A stretch of 64,000 bases of DNA from Chloroflexota bacterium (GCA_013112715.1 JABFGB010000022.1:1-64000), one strand, 5' to 3'; counted from the first letter of the stretch, positions 1 through 9,673 are shown. Translations and numbers: made by a program. The notes: generated from the sequence alone by a model not told the origin.

Positions 1-93
1 ACCAACACGCCGACCCGGACACCCACACCGCGTCCGCCCACCGCAACCCCGACCCAGCCGCCACCACCGACGGTCTGCGTGGACTGCGCGTAA
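1..93 (+). CDS. C-terminal end of a Thr/Pro-rich protein (partial)
   Basis: An open frame enters from the left edge and stops at TAA 91-93. Its 30 visible residues are almost all Thr and Pro with a few Arg, then end in VCVDCA. Such T/P-rich low-complexity stretches are typical of linkers and tails of exported Chloroflexota proteins, and this window has several more. The rest of the gene lies outside, so no function can be given. Two hairpins follow the stop, which fits the end of a transcription unit. Confidence 0.6.
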   Translation, partial: TNTPTRTPTPRPPTATPTQPPPPTVCVDCA

Positions 94-107
94 CCAAAAT
101 CACAACG

Positions 108-131
108 GGGTGACGGACAGAAAAGTCACCC
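108..131 (+). other. Hairpin downstream of partial gene
   Basis: GGGTGAC (108-114) and GTCACCC (125-131) form a perfect 7-bp inverted repeat around a 10-nt A-rich loop, 15 bases after the stop codon. It has no T-run of its own, so it may be an mRNA 3' end stabiliser next to the stronger terminator that follows. Confidence 0.35.
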
Positions 132-149
132 TCCCTTCTCCAATCGACC

Positions 150-187
150 AAAATGCCCCAGAAGCGCTTCCGGGGCGTTTTATTTTT
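150..187. terminator. Bidirectional rho-independent terminator
   Basis: An almost perfect long stem: AAAATGCCCC pairs with GGGGCGTTTT, and an inner GAAGC/GCTTC arm continues it. A T-rich tract follows on the plus strand. Read on the minus strand the arm also ends in TTTT. It therefore suits both converging units: the partial gene at the left edge and the acyl-CoA operon ending at 250. Confidence 0.8.
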
Positions 188-210
188 TATATATCGAATT
201 TTGATATTCA

Positions 211-247
211 AGCCCCTCGCCACGTTGGAGAGGGGTTGGGGGTGGAT
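211..247. repeat. REP-like GC-rich palindrome
   Basis: AGCCCCTC (211-218) pairs with GAGGGGTT (230-237) around an 11-nt loop and is followed by GGGGGTGG. Its minus-strand form, CCACCCCCAACCCCTCTCC, resembles a dispersed intergenic palindrome that I recall from many bacterial genomes. It lies just beyond the stop of the acyl-CoA ligase. Only one copy is in this window, so repeat status rests on memory of the motif. Confidence 0.4.
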
Positions 248-249
248 GA

Positions 250-2016
250 TTACTGGCTTTCGGATTTTTCGCGGGCCTCGATTTCCATTTGGGCCAATTG
301 GCGGCGCAAAATCTTCCCCACTGTCGTCTTGGGCAGTTCTTTCACAAACTCAATGCGCGTCGGCACTTCATACCGGGCAAGGCGCTCACCAGCAAATGCG
401 ATGAGTTCCTTATCGGTGGCTTGCATATCGGGTTTCAGCACCACCCACGCTTTGAGGGCTTCCTGACCTACTTTGTCAGCGTCGGGATGGGGTACTGCCG
501 CCACACCAACTTCCAGCACCGCCGGATGTTCGTTTAGCACATCTTCAACGTTGCGCGGATAGACATTAAACCCGCCAATCAATGCCATATCTTTCTTACG
601 GTCTACGATATAAAAATAACCATCTTCGTCCATGCGGGCGATGTCCCCCGTATAGAGCCAGCGTTTGCCATTTTTATCGGTGCGGATGACATTGGTGGTT
701 TCGGTGGGCATATTATGATAGCCGACCATAATCTGCGGCCCTGCCATGCACAACTCACCCGGCTCACCCACAGGCATTTCCGTTTCACCATCTTCTAGGC
801 TGACGATTTTCATTTCCATATCGGGCAGCGGCAGACCGATTGAGCCAATCCGATTTTCGCCCCGTAATGGATTGACATGGGTCGCGGTCGGGGCTTCGCT
901 CATACCAAACCCTTCGGCAATAACCCCGCCGGAAAGTTCCTCAAAGCGCCGTTTAGTGGCAGGGGGCAGGGGGGCTGAACCACTGATGCAAGCCCGAATA
1001 GATTTGAGGCTGACCTCACCCGCGATCACTTTAGGGTGGTTGTTGATGGAGTTGTAAAGAGCCGGTACGCCCATAAATTGGGTGGGTTTATAGCGATTAA
1101 TGCAATCCAATACCTCATCAATTTCGCGGGCGTTGGGGACAAGCACCATCAGGCCGCCCATATAGACGCAAAAACTCAACACGGCGACCATGCCAAAAAC
1201 GTGAAACATCGGGATGGCGGCCAATGAAATTTCCTCTTGACTCGGCCCATCCCCCACCAGCCAAGCGTTGCACATGAGGGTGTTGGCAACCAATGCCTGA
1301 TGGGTTGCCATTGCAGCTTTGGCTACCCCTGTTGTCCCACCCGTATACTGAAAAATCGCAATGTCGCTGGCTTTAACCTCCACAGTGGGGCGCTTGCCTG
1401 CGTTTTGGGTCAAAATGGCTTGGAACCAATAGTCATTGGGTTGAAGCTGTTCCACCCGATGGCCTGTTTTCTTCTCTTTGGCAATCGTAAACAGCGTTTT
1501 GGCCGGGCCGGGCAGATACTCTTTGATGTTGGTCACAATGATATTTTTGACGTCAGTTTCGGCTTGGATTTGCTTCAACATCGGGTAAAACAGGGTTAGC
1601 GAAATCGCTACCTTCGCGCCACTGTCTTTCAATTGTTCCGCCATCCGTTTGGGAGGGTAAGTCGGATTAGTCGCCGCGACCACCCCGCCTGCCTTGAGGA
1701 TGGCATAGAAGCTAATCACAAACTGGACGCAGTTCGGCATGATAATCGCTACTCGATCCCCTTTTTGCAGGCCCATTTCTACCAGCCCTTGCGCCAACGC
1801 ATCCGAAAGTGCATCGGCCTGCTGATAGGACAAGGTGGATTTGATGCGGCCTATCACTGGCAAATGGGCTGAGGTCAGCGTGATGGGGTTGTTGGGAAAT
1901 TTCTTGGCACTCTGACGCAAAAATTCATGCAACGGGTGCTCGGGATAGGGGGCCAGCGAAGGGGGCACTTTTGCATCGTAATGTTTTGTCCACGGGCGGT
2001 CAGCATACGTCACCAT
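250..2016 (-). CDS. fadD: Long-chain fatty acid-CoA ligase (AMP-forming)
   Basis: Activates fatty acids to acyl-CoA with ATP through an acyl-adenylate, in the cytoplasm or at the inner face of the membrane. The 588 residues are normal for the family. Visible ANL-superfamily motifs are the phosphate loop YTGGTTGVAK (224-233), GFGMSEAP (369-376), YTGD (455-458), DRKKD (472-476) and the catalytic lysine in GKILRR (K568). The ATG has a GGAG 10 bases upstream. It is the last gene of a minus-strand operon behind a thioesterase and a CoA-transferase B subunit, which points to acyl-CoA turnover. Exact chain-length preference cannot be read from sequence. Confidence 0.92.
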   Translation of the reverse strand: MVTYADRPWTKHYDAKVPPSLAPYPEHPLHEFLRQSAKKFPNNPITLTSAHLPVIGRIKSTLSYQQADALSDALAQGLVEMGLQKGDRVAIIMPNCVQFVISFYAILKAGGVVAATNPTYPPKRMAEQLKDSGAKVAISLTLFYPMLKQIQAETDVKNIIVTNIKEYLPGPAKTLFTIAKEKKTGHRVEQLQPNDYWFQAILTQNAGKRPTVEVKASDIAIFQYTGGTTGVAKAAMATHQALVANTLMCNAWLVGDGPSQEEISLAAIPMFHVFGMVAVLSFCVYMGGLMVLVPNAREIDEVLDCINRYKPTQFMGVPALYNSINNHPKVIAGEVSLKSIRACISGSAPLPPATKRRFEELSGGVIAEGFGMSEAPTATHVNPLRGENRIGSIGLPLPDMEMKIVSLEDGETEMPVGEPGELCMAGPQIMVGYHNMPTETTNVIRTDKNGKRWLYTGDIARMDEDGYFYIVDRKKDMALIGGFNVYPRNVEDVLNEHPAVLEVGVAAVPHPDADKVGQEALKAWVVLKPDMQATDKELIAFAGERLARYEVPTRIEFVKELPKTTVGKILRRQLAQMEIEAREKSESQ

Positions 2017-2064
2017 ATTTTTTATACTCCTAAACTAATGTTATTTTTTAAATAAGCGATGATT

Positions 2065-2496
2065 TCATGAAGGGTTTGGGTTCGGCGACCAGCGTTCCAC
2101 CCAATCTTCGGGGATGCGGGTCACTTTGCCGTCTTGGGTAATGCAGATGTGGCGTGTCACCCCTGTAACGTGCATGGTGCCATCAGCAGGGTTGTAAATT
2201 TCATAAGCAAACACGATGCGGCGGCTTTTGATCTCCTCTACCCACACCCGCACGGTGACTTGCTGTCCATAAAGCGCTGGTGATAGATAACGCAGATTGA
2301 CCTCACTTACCGCTAAAAAGAAGCCTGCCTTTTCAAAGTCGGCATAATTCGCCCCAATCGCCCGCGAATAGGCACTGCGGCCTTCTTCGCAATAGGCCAA
2401 GTAATTGGCATGATGGACAATCCGCATGGCGTCGGTTTCAAAATAGCGCACGTAAAAGGTGATTTCGTGAAAACGATGGTCGGGCGGTGGTGGCAA
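2065..2496 (-). CDS. Acyl-CoA thioesterase, 4HBT/YbgC hotdog family
   Basis: A 143-residue hotdog-fold thioesterase that would hydrolyse an acyl-CoA to the free acid and CoA. The N-terminal segment has the YbgC/FadM signature: ETDAMRIVHHANY contains the catalytic Asp (about D22) and the following HHANY. The length suits a single hotdog domain. The start appears to be TTG: GGGAGAG lies 7 bases before it, and the next ATG is inside the active-site motif. The gene sits 24 bases after the CoA-transferase B subunit and 48 before fadD, so the three are probably cotranscribed. Its substrate is unknown; neighbours suggest fatty or aromatic acyl-CoA. Confidence 0.85.
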   Translation of the reverse strand: MPPPPDHRFHEITFYVRYFETDAMRIVHHANYLAYCEEGRSAYSRAIGANYADFEKAGFFLAVSEVNLRYLSPALYGQQVTVRVWVEEIKSRRIVFAYEIYNPADGTMHVTGVTRHICITQDGKVTRIPEDWVERWSPNPNPS

Positions 2497-2520
2497 AATT
2501 AATCTCTCCCAGTGGTTGAA

Positions 2521-3339
2521 TTAAAGTGCATTTTCGGCAGCAAGTATATCGCGCAGCAAACCTCGACGGGCCGTTCCCCCCAACATTTCGAGTTTTCGCA
2601 CGCCGAGGGGGTCAATTTCTTCGCGCAATAGACGAATTTCTTCGTCGGTAGGGATGGGTGTTTCATGTACATCCGGCGCAACTTCCAATTCAAAGCCCGT
2701 TTTCTTTTGGATGCGTTCAATACTTTCACCGGGGTGATAGGTCATCAGGCGCATTCGTCCATTGGCCCAGTCAAATTGGCCCAAATCGCTAATGAGATAC
2801 CGCGCTCCTTGTCCCCGTCCCCGTTCCGCCATATGCCCCAATCCGCTGATAAAGTCGAGCTTTTCAACAAAGGTCACGCGAGAATGGCGTGGCACATATA
2901 GGTAAATCTGGTCGGAAAAAACCGTGACATCCGGGATGCCGCCTGTGCCGGGGAGTCGCATTCGGGGGTGGGTATAGTCCTCCCCAAAAGCCACATTGTT
3001 GAAATTACCCACCATGTCTACTTGGGCCGGGCGAAAATATTCTTTCATATGCAGCGAGGGTAAGACATCCGCCACTGCCGAAACAAAGCCGACATTCATG
3101 ACCGATTTGCCCAACCAGAGTGCTTCGATCGTGGCGACACCCAGCGGGGCAGATTCGAAACAAATGCCTTGTCCAATCGCCGAACCATAGGCCACATGGG
3201 GGGCATGGGTTTTGGAAGCCAAGATATAACCTGCCACGACCAACGGGGTTGCCAAGCCCTGTGCCAATAAATCACCGTCTTGAATTTGGCGCGAAATACA
3301 AACCGAAATCAGTTCGTCAATAGTGTAGGCGGTAGACAT
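2521..3339 (-). CDS. CoA-transferase family I, subunit B (GctB/IpdB-like)
   Basis: The B half of a two-subunit family I CoA-transferase. It resembles glutaconate CoA-transferase beta and the IpdB subunit of the ring-opening hydrolase IpdAB of steroid degradation. I recognise the SNLGVFDF-like segment (here SDLGQFDW), the MRLMTYHPG segment and the C-terminal PTDEEIRLLREEIDP. The ATG at 3339 is preferred to an upstream TTG because GGGAGAA precedes it at normal spacing, giving 272 residues. No A subunit is adjacent; a matching one lies alone at 26118 on the other strand. Whether the pair transfers CoA or hydrolyses a CoA ester cannot be decided here. Confidence 0.82.
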   Translation of the reverse strand: MSTAYTIDELISVCISRQIQDGDLLAQGLATPLVVAGYILASKTHAPHVAYGSAIGQGICFESAPLGVATIEALWLGKSVMNVGFVSAVADVLPSLHMKEYFRPAQVDMVGNFNNVAFGEDYTHPRMRLPGTGGIPDVTVFSDQIYLYVPRHSRVTFVEKLDFISGLGHMAERGRGQGARYLISDLGQFDWANGRMRLMTYHPGESIERIQKKTGFELEVAPDVHETPIPTDEEIRLLREEIDPLGVRKLEMLGGTARRGLLRDILAAENAL

Positions 3340-3376
3340 GGCAATAAATTCTCCCAAACCGAGATTTGATTTTTTA

Positions 3377-3406
3377 AGTATAGCCTTGAAAAGTTGGGGA
3401 AGGCAA
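3377..3406 (-). promoter_or_regulatory. Sigma-A promoter for the acyl-CoA operon
   Basis: On the minus strand TTGCCT (3401-3406) and TATACT (3377-3382) are 18 bp apart and 38 bases from the start of the CoA-transferase B gene. The -35 box overlaps the T-run of the terminator of the upstream gene. Confidence 0.6.
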
Positions 3407-3440
3407 AAAATGAGGGGCGGCTTAAATTCAACACCGCCCT
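3404..3440 (-). terminator. Terminator after the lipoprotein gene
   Basis: On the minus strand GGGCGG and CCGCCC form a 6-bp GC stem with a 14-nt loop, then CTCATTTTTT. It lies 9 bases after the stop of the lipoprotein gene and separates it from the acyl-CoA operon. Confidence 0.7.
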
Positions 3441-3448
3441 GATGGAAA

Positions 3449-4798
3449 CTAGCCCTGTGTCACAATCCATGCCAGCCAATCGGCGGTCAATTCTTCAAAG
3501 GTTCTACCCAGAATGTCTTGGCAGGCCTCATCTAACGTTTTTTCGGCGGCCATGCTCTTGATCCATTCATTGCGTTTCGCTTGACCATAGGTAGCATCAA
3601 TATAATAAACAAATGTCCCGGCCTGAAGACCAGCGGCATAATCTTGGGCAGAAGGCTCGCTCTCCCACTCGGCCATCGTGTCCCAATCTTGCATTTGTGG
3701 GGTGTCTGCTTCCGGCTCGACCCCCTCTGTTGTGCCGAGCACGATTCCGGCCATTTCTGAAAGCTGATTGTTACGGCGTGGTACGGTCATGAACTCTTTC
3801 ATCACGAGCATTTGCGCTGTGCCTTCGACCACCCACTGCGGATAATTTCCGATGGTGTCGCCTGCCAGTTGATAGAGCAGACGGTAGACCAACTGGGCCG
3901 CCATGACCTCATCATCGGGGGGTAGTTCGGTATTCACATCTTGCGAAAAGCGCAGTGCTTCGGCGGGTTGGTTCCAGACCCATAAGACATGCAGATAGGT
4001 AATGTCTACCATTGAGCGCAGCGCATCCGGGTATTCATACACCTTGAGATTGAGTGCTTCCGTCGGTTCAATGTCTAATGCGCGGCTGACGATGGTATAG
4101 ATACCGGGGATATTTTCCGCCAAAATAGTTGCGGCTTTGCTAGTCCCTGTGATTGGGCCATAGTCGGGCAGATAGTAGATACGAATTTTTTCGGTGCCGT
4201 CGCTGGGCTGATCGGCTGTCCAGTCGCTTCCATTGCGGTGGAGATTAATCACTTGCCATGCCTCACCTGCAAACAACCAGCGCCGACTATCCGCCGCCTC
4301 TCGATAAAAATGCACGGTAATGGTCGAGCCGCCTGAACCCATATCACTAACTTCGGCCTCACCCGATCCGCGCCATTTAACCGACATCCGCGCAAACGAT
4401 TCCTCTTCGCTGGGGGCGCTGATCGAGCTAAGGGTGATGTCAAATGAATGGGGTGGTTGTTTGGCCCACGCCTCTGCCCAACGCCGCTGCTCGGTAGTGA
4501 ACAGCGGATCACCCTGCCAGACGTTTTCCATATACTTATCTACATTCCCGGCGACAATGGCGAGTTCCATCTGCGCGGTGGTCAGGGCCAGTTCGCTTTC
4601 GACATCGGGCAGCGGAGTGGGCGTTTCACGACTGCGCGGCGTATTGGTCGGGTTGGCAAAGGCGGTTTGGGCAAGGGCGGCGCGGTCAAGATTGGGTGTC
4701 GCAGTCGGCTCGGCATCCCCTTCATCCTTACAGGCGCTTAAGATCAGTAGACTGATAAATAAAAGGCTCAGAGCAAAAGGCATTTTTTTGAGAAGCAT
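3449..4798 (-). CDS. Lipoprotein with a degenerate peptidase-MA-like domain
   Basis: An exported lipoprotein of 449 residues. ATG 4798 is chosen over the upstream TTG because GGGAGA lies 7 bases before it. A hydrophobic signal ends in the lipobox LSAC with Cys23, followed by a Thr/Pro-rich spacer. The C-terminal half resembles the peptidase MA-like (gluzincin) proteins of Chloroflexota. It keeps the PQWVVEGTAQM segment, like the usual P-x-W-x-x-E-G helix, but where HExxH is expected it reads YRLLY. That suggests a non-catalytic relative, perhaps a binding or scaffold protein. The family call is from motif memory only. Confidence 0.6.
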   Translation of the reverse strand: MLLKKMPFALSLLFISLLILSACKDEGDAEPTATPNLDRAALAQTAFANPTNTPRSRETPTPLPDVESELALTTAQMELAIVAGNVDKYMENVWQGDPLFTTEQRRWAEAWAKQPPHSFDITLSSISAPSEEESFARMSVKWRGSGEAEVSDMGSGGSTITVHFYREAADSRRWLFAGEAWQVINLHRNGSDWTADQPSDGTEKIRIYYLPDYGPITGTSKAATILAENIPGIYTIVSRALDIEPTEALNLKVYEYPDALRSMVDITYLHVLWVWNQPAEALRFSQDVNTELPPDDEVMAAQLVYRLLYQLAGDTIGNYPQWVVEGTAQMLVMKEFMTVPRRNNQLSEMAGIVLGTTEGVEPEADTPQMQDWDTMAEWESEPSAQDYAAGLQAGTFVYYIDATYGQAKRNEWIKSMAAEKTLDEACQDILGRTFEELTADWLAWIVTQG

Positions 4799-4827
4799 TA
4801 CAACATCTCCCAAATGGCAGCATGGTC

Positions 4828-4857
4828 ACTATATTTTTACTAGCCCAAAGCCCGCAA
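4828..4857 (-). promoter_or_regulatory. Promoter for the lipoprotein gene
   Basis: Minus-strand TTGCGG (4852-4857) and TATAGT (4828-4833) with an 18-bp spacer, 29 bases before the ATG at 4798. Confidence 0.55.
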
Positions 4858-4885
4858 AAGGTTCAGTTTTAGAGTAGCCGCTTGC

Positions 4886-5185
4886 TTAGAATAGTCGCTC
4901 GACACCAACAACAACCAGCATCGGACACAACACGCAAAAATAGATGAAGTGCAAAAAGGTGGCAAACATCAGCAGCGTGCGCCCAAATGTCCGGGTGGCG
5001 TAGTGTTTTTGGCGTTGATAGTAGAGGCCGATCAGCAGGCCCGTCATTGGCAAAGTGGAGATAATCACAATAAAGATCGTCGCAAAGGGGCCAAGCCCCA
5101 CCTGCTGCAATGTAAGGTTTTCAACCACACGCGGCGGTGGGGATTTGCGACGGACAGGCAGCCGAGATTGCGTTTGATTAGACAT
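4886..5185 (-). CDS. Small membrane protein of unknown function
   Basis: A 99-residue protein not recognised as any named family. The first 25 residues are basic and Pro-rich (PVRRKSPPPR), then come two hydrophobic segments, about 32-55 and 70-97, predicted to span the membrane. It lies 16 bases downstream of rpoD on the same strand and probably shares its transcript. The short basic N-terminus would face the cytoplasm. No catalytic motif is visible. Confidence 0.6.
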   Translation of the reverse strand: MSNQTQSRLPVRRKSPPPRVVENLTLQQVGLGPFATIFIVIISTLPMTGLLIGLYYQRQKHYATRTFGRTLLMFATFLHFIYFCVLCPMLVVVGVERLF

Positions 5186-5201
5186 GAGATATGCCTATCG
5201 T

Positions 5202-7022
5202 TTAAAGCTCCAAATAATCGCGCAAGGGGCGGCTGCGATTGGGATGGCGCAATTTACGCAGAGCTTTGGCTTCAATTTGACGGATGCGTTCACGGGTAAC
5301 ACCAAAGTGCTGCCCGACTTCTTCAAGGGTGTGTTCTTTGCCATCTTTGAGGCCAAAACGCAATTCTAGCACTTCCCGTTCTCGCTCATTTAACACCGAC
5401 AGTGCGCTGCGAATTTGCTCTTTCAACAGCTGACGGGCGGCGGCCTCCACCGGGCTAATCATCTTGTCGTCTTCGATGAAATCCCCTAGTTGACTGGAAT
5501 CCTCTTGTCCAACGGGCATTTCTAACGACATGGGTTCCTGCGAAATCCGCATAATCCGCCGGACTTTGCTGGCGGCCCGCAGCAGTTTGCGCTTCATGGT
5601 GGGGTCGAGTTTTTCGTCGTTTTTCCATGCCTCCCGCACCTGCTCGGTTTCTTCGGGTGTTAGGAATCCGATTTCAACGGCCAGTTGTTCAATCGTTGGG
5701 TCAGTGCCCAGTTCTTGAATCAATTTACGCTGAATACGCATCAGGCGGTTGATAGTTTCGACCATATGCACCGGGATGCGGATGGTACGGGCTTGATCGG
5801 CGATGGCACGGCTGATGGCTTGACGAATCCACCATGTCGCATAGGTGCTGAATTTAAACCCTTTGGTGTGGTCAAACTTTTCCACTGCCCGCAGCAGACC
5901 GATGTTGCCCTCTTGGATGAGGTCAAGGAAGCTAATGCCGCGCCCCATATAACGTTTTGCCATGCTGACGACCAAGCGCAAATTGGCACGGGTCAACACT
6001 TCGGCAGCTTCATTGCCCCGGAACACCGCGCTGGCAAATTCGTCGCGCACGCGGCTGGCATAATAATCTGGCCGACGCTCTACCCACGCGCTAAACGCAT
6101 CAGCAGTTGGTGGTTCACCCGTTTGGCGATAGGCCCGTAACAATTCCTGTTGAATTTCCGGTGGGGTGAGATAGAGGGCATGGAACACTTCGAACAGTGA
6201 CTGTGCCAATCCTGTCCATTTTTCATCACGTCCCCAAGGCCCCTGCGCCATCAAATATTCGCGGATATAGGAGGGCAAATCCACGTCCCAGTTTTCGCGT
6301 AATTGGATGGTCTCGGCGACCACGAGTTCAAAATCGGGCAGGTCAAGTTTATGGGTCGCCACCAATTTTTCGAGCTTGGCCCAATTAGTCAAAATATGCA
6401 GATACAGCGTGTTTAGGACAGTTAAGGGGTCGGTTTGACCTTCTTTGGTCAGAGTGTCTACCAGCCGATTCAGGAACATGACGGCAGTGATTTGCACCGA
6501 AAGCCATGTCTCACGGTTGGAGTCGAGCAGTTCCACCTGCCCGATTTCTTTAAGATACATGCGCACCGGGTCATCCGCAAGCGCCAGCAAATCGTTATCG
6601 CTCTCATCGGCGGTGTCAAACCCAACGTCGTCGAGATCAAAATCGTCGAAATCTAGCTCTTCGTCATCACCCCCCAATTCGCCTGCAATGCCCAGTTCGG
6701 AAAGGGTATCATCAAGGTCGTCAAGGTCCTCCTCTTCAAAATCCTCTTCGACCAACACAGGCTCATCATCGAGGGTGTCTTCCACTTCAATTTCTTCGAC
6801 AGCGGTGGTGCCATCTTCTTGTGTTTCAAATTCTTCCGCGTCCGATACCACAGTAATCCCTTCCAATCGCTTCAAAAATGCCTGTGCTTCCTCACTGGCG
6901 AGATCGCCGAAGACAGCTATAATCTCGGCTTCGGTTAGCTGTCCGGCCTGTTGTCCTTTGGTAGCCAGCGCTTCTACCAGATGGGCTGGGGTCTTTGGTC
7001 GAGAACTCACTCGTTTGCTCAT
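5202..7022 (-). CDS. rpoD: Primary sigma factor, sigma-70 type
   Basis: Directs RNA polymerase to housekeeping promoters. Region 1.2 begins near 150 ([12 protein letters not shown]). Region 2 is complete from about 340 to 420, including [17 protein letters not shown] and [17 protein letters not shown], which melt and read the -10. Region 4 ends with [20 protein letters not shown] (575-594), the -35 reader. At 606 residues it is long: residues 62-150 are strongly acidic, a large insert separates regions 1.2 and 2 (about 165-335), and region 3 has an extra charged segment near 465-490. It starts 5 bases after the dnaG stop, so the two are cotranscribed. Confidence 0.95.
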   Translation of the reverse strand: MSKRVSSRPKTPAHLVEALATKGQQAGQLTEAEIIAVFGDLASEEAQAFLKRLEGITVVSDAEEFETQEDGTTAVEEIEVEDTLDDEPVLVEEDFEEEDLDDLDDTLSELGIAGELGGDDEELDFDDFDLDDVGFDTADESDNDLLALADDPVRMYLKEIGQVELLDSNRETWLSVQITAVMFLNRLVDTLTKEGQTDPLTVLNTLYLHILTNWAKLEKLVATHKLDLPDFELVVAETIQLRENWDVDLPSYIREYLMAQGPWGRDEKWTGLAQSLFEVFHALYLTPPEIQQELLRAYRQTGEPPTADAFSAWVERRPDYYASRVRDEFASAVFRGNEAAEVLTRANLRLVVSMAKRYMGRGISFLDLIQEGNIGLLRAVEKFDHTKGFKFSTYATWWIRQAISRAIADQARTIRIPVHMVETINRLMRIQRKLIQELGTDPTIEQLAVEIGFLTPEETEQVREAWKNDEKLDPTMKRKLLRAASKVRRIMRISQEPMSLEMPVGQEDSSQLGDFIEDDKMISPVEAAARQLLKEQIRSALSVLNEREREVLELRFGLKDGKEHTLEEVGQHFGVTRERIRQIEAKALRKLRHPNRSRPLRDYLEL

Positions 7023-7027
7023 ATCAC

Positions 7028-9076
7028 TTAATTTTCTTGCCGTTGATGCACTAACTCATGACGGGCGCGTTCCAATAAATGTATGGCGAGACTATGGGTC
7101 TTGATGGTTGAATAATCTACCACGAGGGCATCCTCGCCGTCTAATTGAGCCTCACGTTCAAAAAAGTAGAAATCACTCATCTCACGTTTTAATCGTTGCT
7201 GGCGGAGTTCGAATACACAACGCAATAGCTCAAGACTTTGCTGTTCCGCTTCACCATTAAAGCGGCTGAGGTCTTTCATGACACTCTGCAACTCGGTGAG
7301 ATGCAAATTATTGGCCCGCTGTCGAAAAATTTCCAATGGGTGGGGCTGAATCTCTTGCACCGTTCCCCACAATTCTTGCGGTACGTATTCCAGAATATAC
7401 TCCGCTGGCTCATAGTCATCTTGATCTAGCGATTGTTTGATTAAACGGAATAGGGCGCGATAATCCTCGCGGCTGAAATCATCTTGGTTTAGCGGAAGTA
7501 AGGCCGCTGATGCACGTTCTTCTTGGGCAGCCAATTCGCGCAGTCTACGATTAACCTGAAACAAGCGGTCAGGGGTGTGCAACAACAATGATAGACAGTA
7601 ACGTTCAAGCGCCGCACCGGGCTGGCTGGTGTGTCCGTTGCGCCGCTGCATATTATTACCATTTGCCGCGCCTTTAGGTTGCGGGCGATGGGCGGGCAGC
7701 GGTTTGGAGATAGGTTTCATTACACCCGCCGAATGTACCCAGTTCAGCAAATCGCGTTCAGGGATATGTAACCGCACGGCTAGGCGCTGCACATTGTCAT
7801 TACGCTGTAAATCGCTTTCTGTCGCCGTCAGCAAAGGTAATAATTCGTGAGCCAACCGCTGGCGCTCATGAATATCGGCGTGCGGGCTAAGGCCGCGTGT
7901 CCCTATTTCAATCACATAGTCTACCAGCGGTTTAGCCTGATTGACCACTTCCGGCCATTGTTCAGGGTTAGCCCGAATAAAATCATCGGGGTCTTTGCCG
8001 CTAGGTAGTTGTAACACCCGTATATCCAATTGGAGTTTACCCGCCTGCGACATCATGCCCCGCGCATCTAGCCCCTGCGATCCGTTATCGGCACCTGCTT
8101 CGACCAAGCTATCACGGGTCACTTTGAGGCCGCGCATGGTGGCGTTCACCCCGGCGGCGTCTGAATCGAGGGCCAAGATCAGCCGATGGGCATATTTTGC
8201 CACCAATTGCACTTGCGTAGGGGTCAAAGCCGTCCCCATTTGGGCGACCACATTGGTATATCCCGCTTGATGCGCTTGTATCACATCCATATAGCCTTCA
8301 ACGATGACCACTGTTTCGCTTTCACGGATGGCGCGCCGAGCCAAATCAAGCCCGTAGAGCAGGGTGCTTTTGTCAAACAGTGGCCCCTGTGGAGAATTCA
8401 TATATTTCGGTTGCTGGTCATCGGCTAGGGCGCGTGCGCCGAAACCAAGCGTGCGGCCTCGTCCATCCCGAATCGGAATCATCAGGCGGTGACGGAAGCG
8501 ATCATAGACGCGGCCATTGTCATTACGAATGGCAAGCCCTGCCTCTATTAATTCCTCTTCCCGATAGCCTTCTAATCGGAAATGATTCAGAGCGAAATGC
8601 CAGTTATCGGGCACATAACCAATGTTAAACTGCCGGATGGTCGTTTCGTTTAAGCCGCGTCGCGCAACATAGCCCCGTACCGACTCGGCATCGGGTGATT
8701 CGAGAAGATACTGAGTAAAATATTGGGCTGCCGCATCCAGCAGTACCAAGAGACGTTCTTCGGTGTTTTGCCGAGTTGTTTCTTCGGGGGTTTGTGGACG
8801 AAGCTCAATCCCGGCTTTTTCCGCTAGAGCACGTAGCGTTTCCGCAAAATCCCATCCCTCAGCTTTCATCACAAAGCTGAACAGGTCGCCGCCTTCGCTA
8901 CACGCGCCGAAACAGCGCCACGTCTGACGGTCTGGAAAGACGACAAACGAAGGGGTCTTTTCCCCATGAAAGGGGCAAAGCGCCTTGTAATTGCGCCCCG
9001 CTTTTTTAAGGGGGGTATACGCCGACACGATGTCTATAATATCGAGTCGGGCTTTGATGTCGTCAATTACGGACAT
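7028..9076 (-). CDS. dnaG: DNA primase
   Basis: Makes RNA primers at the replication fork. The N-terminus has the CHC2 zinc-finger motif ([11 protein letters not shown], then [10 protein letters not shown]). The TOPRIM core shows [11 protein letters not shown] and the metal site LALDSDAAG. The C-terminal third holds the helicase-binding region. ATG 9076 ([17 protein letters not shown], 682 residues) is chosen over a longer 714-residue frame because the primase family begins here and a good promoter (9119-9147) lies inside the longer version. It forms a two-gene operon with rpoD, like the macromolecular synthesis operon but without rpsU. Confidence 0.95.
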   Translation of the reverse strand: MSVIDDIKARLDIIDIVSAYTPLKKAGRNYKALCPFHGEKTPSFVVFPDRQTWRCFGACSEGGDLFSFVMKAEGWDFAETLRALAEKAGIELRPQTPEETTRQNTEERLLVLLDAAAQYFTQYLLESPDAESVRGYVARRGLNETTIRQFNIGYVPDNWHFALNHFRLEGYREEELIEAGLAIRNDNGRVYDRFRHRLMIPIRDGRGRTLGFGARALADDQQPKYMNSPQGPLFDKSTLLYGLDLARRAIRESETVVIVEGYMDVIQAHQAGYTNVVAQMGTALTPTQVQLVAKYAHRLILALDSDAAGVNATMRGLKVTRDSLVEAGADNGSQGLDARGMMSQAGKLQLDIRVLQLPSGKDPDDFIRANPEQWPEVVNQAKPLVDYVIEIGTRGLSPHADIHERQRLAHELLPLLTATESDLQRNDNVQRLAVRLHIPERDLLNWVHSAGVMKPISKPLPAHRPQPKGAANGNNMQRRNGHTSQPGAALERYCLSLLLHTPDRLFQVNRRLRELAAQEERASAALLPLNQDDFSREDYRALFRLIKQSLDQDDYEPAEYILEYVPQELWGTVQEIQPHPLEIFRQRANNLHLTELQSVMKDLSRFNGEAEQQSLELLRCVFELRQQRLKREMSDFYFFEREAQLDGEDALVVDYSTIKTHSLAIHLLERARHELVHQRQEN

Positions 9077-9118
9077 ACCAGTAAAAACCTTCTGACCGGG
9101 ATGGTGTTTTGTGTTGGC

Positions 9119-9147
9119 ATTATATGTTTGTTCTAGTCTTAGCGCAA
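9119..9147 (-). promoter_or_regulatory. Promoter for dnaG-rpoD
   Basis: Minus-strand TTGCGC (9142-9147) and a perfect TATAAT (9119-9124) with a 17-bp spacer. Transcription would start near 9112, about 36 bases before the dnaG ATG. Confidence 0.75.
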
Positions 9148-9266
9148 GCGAAGGCTCGAAAAATTTAGGCAATCTTTATGTCGTAAGGCACTTGGCAGAA
9201 CCTCGAAATCAGTCCAAAATTAGAGTTGAAATTATTGAGCCTTGTTCTATTTTGAAGGGGTGAAAA

Positions 9267-9665
9267 ATGATGATGACTGATGAAACCGTGCTCGTCCCAA
9301 CTGATGAGGATATTTTAGAATCGCTCCATGCCCTCGTCCGCTCAAACGATCAAATCCGTGTGTCACGGAATGATTTTACCTATACAGTGGTCAATGGGGT
9401 GGTGAAATTGGTGGGCCATGTGAGAACCCCCATTGTGCGGCGGATGTTTAAAGACAGCGTGCTGCAATTGGCGGGGGTCAGCGCGGTAGATGATACAGAA
9501 TTATATGATGATGAGAGCCTGCTCCTCGCGGTGGGTAAGGTTTTACCTGTTGGAGTACGGGCACGTATCAATCACGGCGCAGTAGCTCTAAGCGGAACTT
9601 CGGCGGATGAGATCATCGCCAACGTGGGTGAAATTCCGGGTGTCCGATTGGTGACTTTTAGTTAA
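9267..9665 (+). CDS. BON-domain protein
   Basis: A 132-residue protein with no signal peptide. Its first two thirds match a BON domain: an amphipathic helix (DEDILESLHALVRSN), then a beta strand ending in VVNGVVKLVGHVRTP, then RRMFKDSVLQLAGVSAVDD. The second half (VGVRARINHGAVALSGTS) looks like a shorter second copy. BON domains bind phospholipids or membranes in other bacteria; the role here is unknown. GGGG lies 6 bases before the first of three ATG-like codons. It starts a plus-strand run with the esterase genes, 8 bases upstream of the next gene. Confidence 0.75.
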   Translation: MMMTDETVLVPTDEDILESLHALVRSNDQIRVSRNDFTYTVVNGVVKLVGHVRTPIVRRMFKDSVLQLAGVSAVDDTELYDDESLLLAVGKVLPVGVRARINHGAVALSGTSADEIIANVGEIPGVRLVTFS

Positions 9666-9673
9666 ATCGTTCA

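Noticed and set aside
6445-7104. A 219-residue Ser-rich plus-strand frame
   Set aside because: It is antisense to the acidic block of rpoD; the Ser runs mirror Asp/Glu codons. No homology is visible and rpoD is certain.
9077-9172. Longer N-terminus for DnaG
   Set aside because: A good promoter lies inside it, and the family begins at the 9076 ATG.
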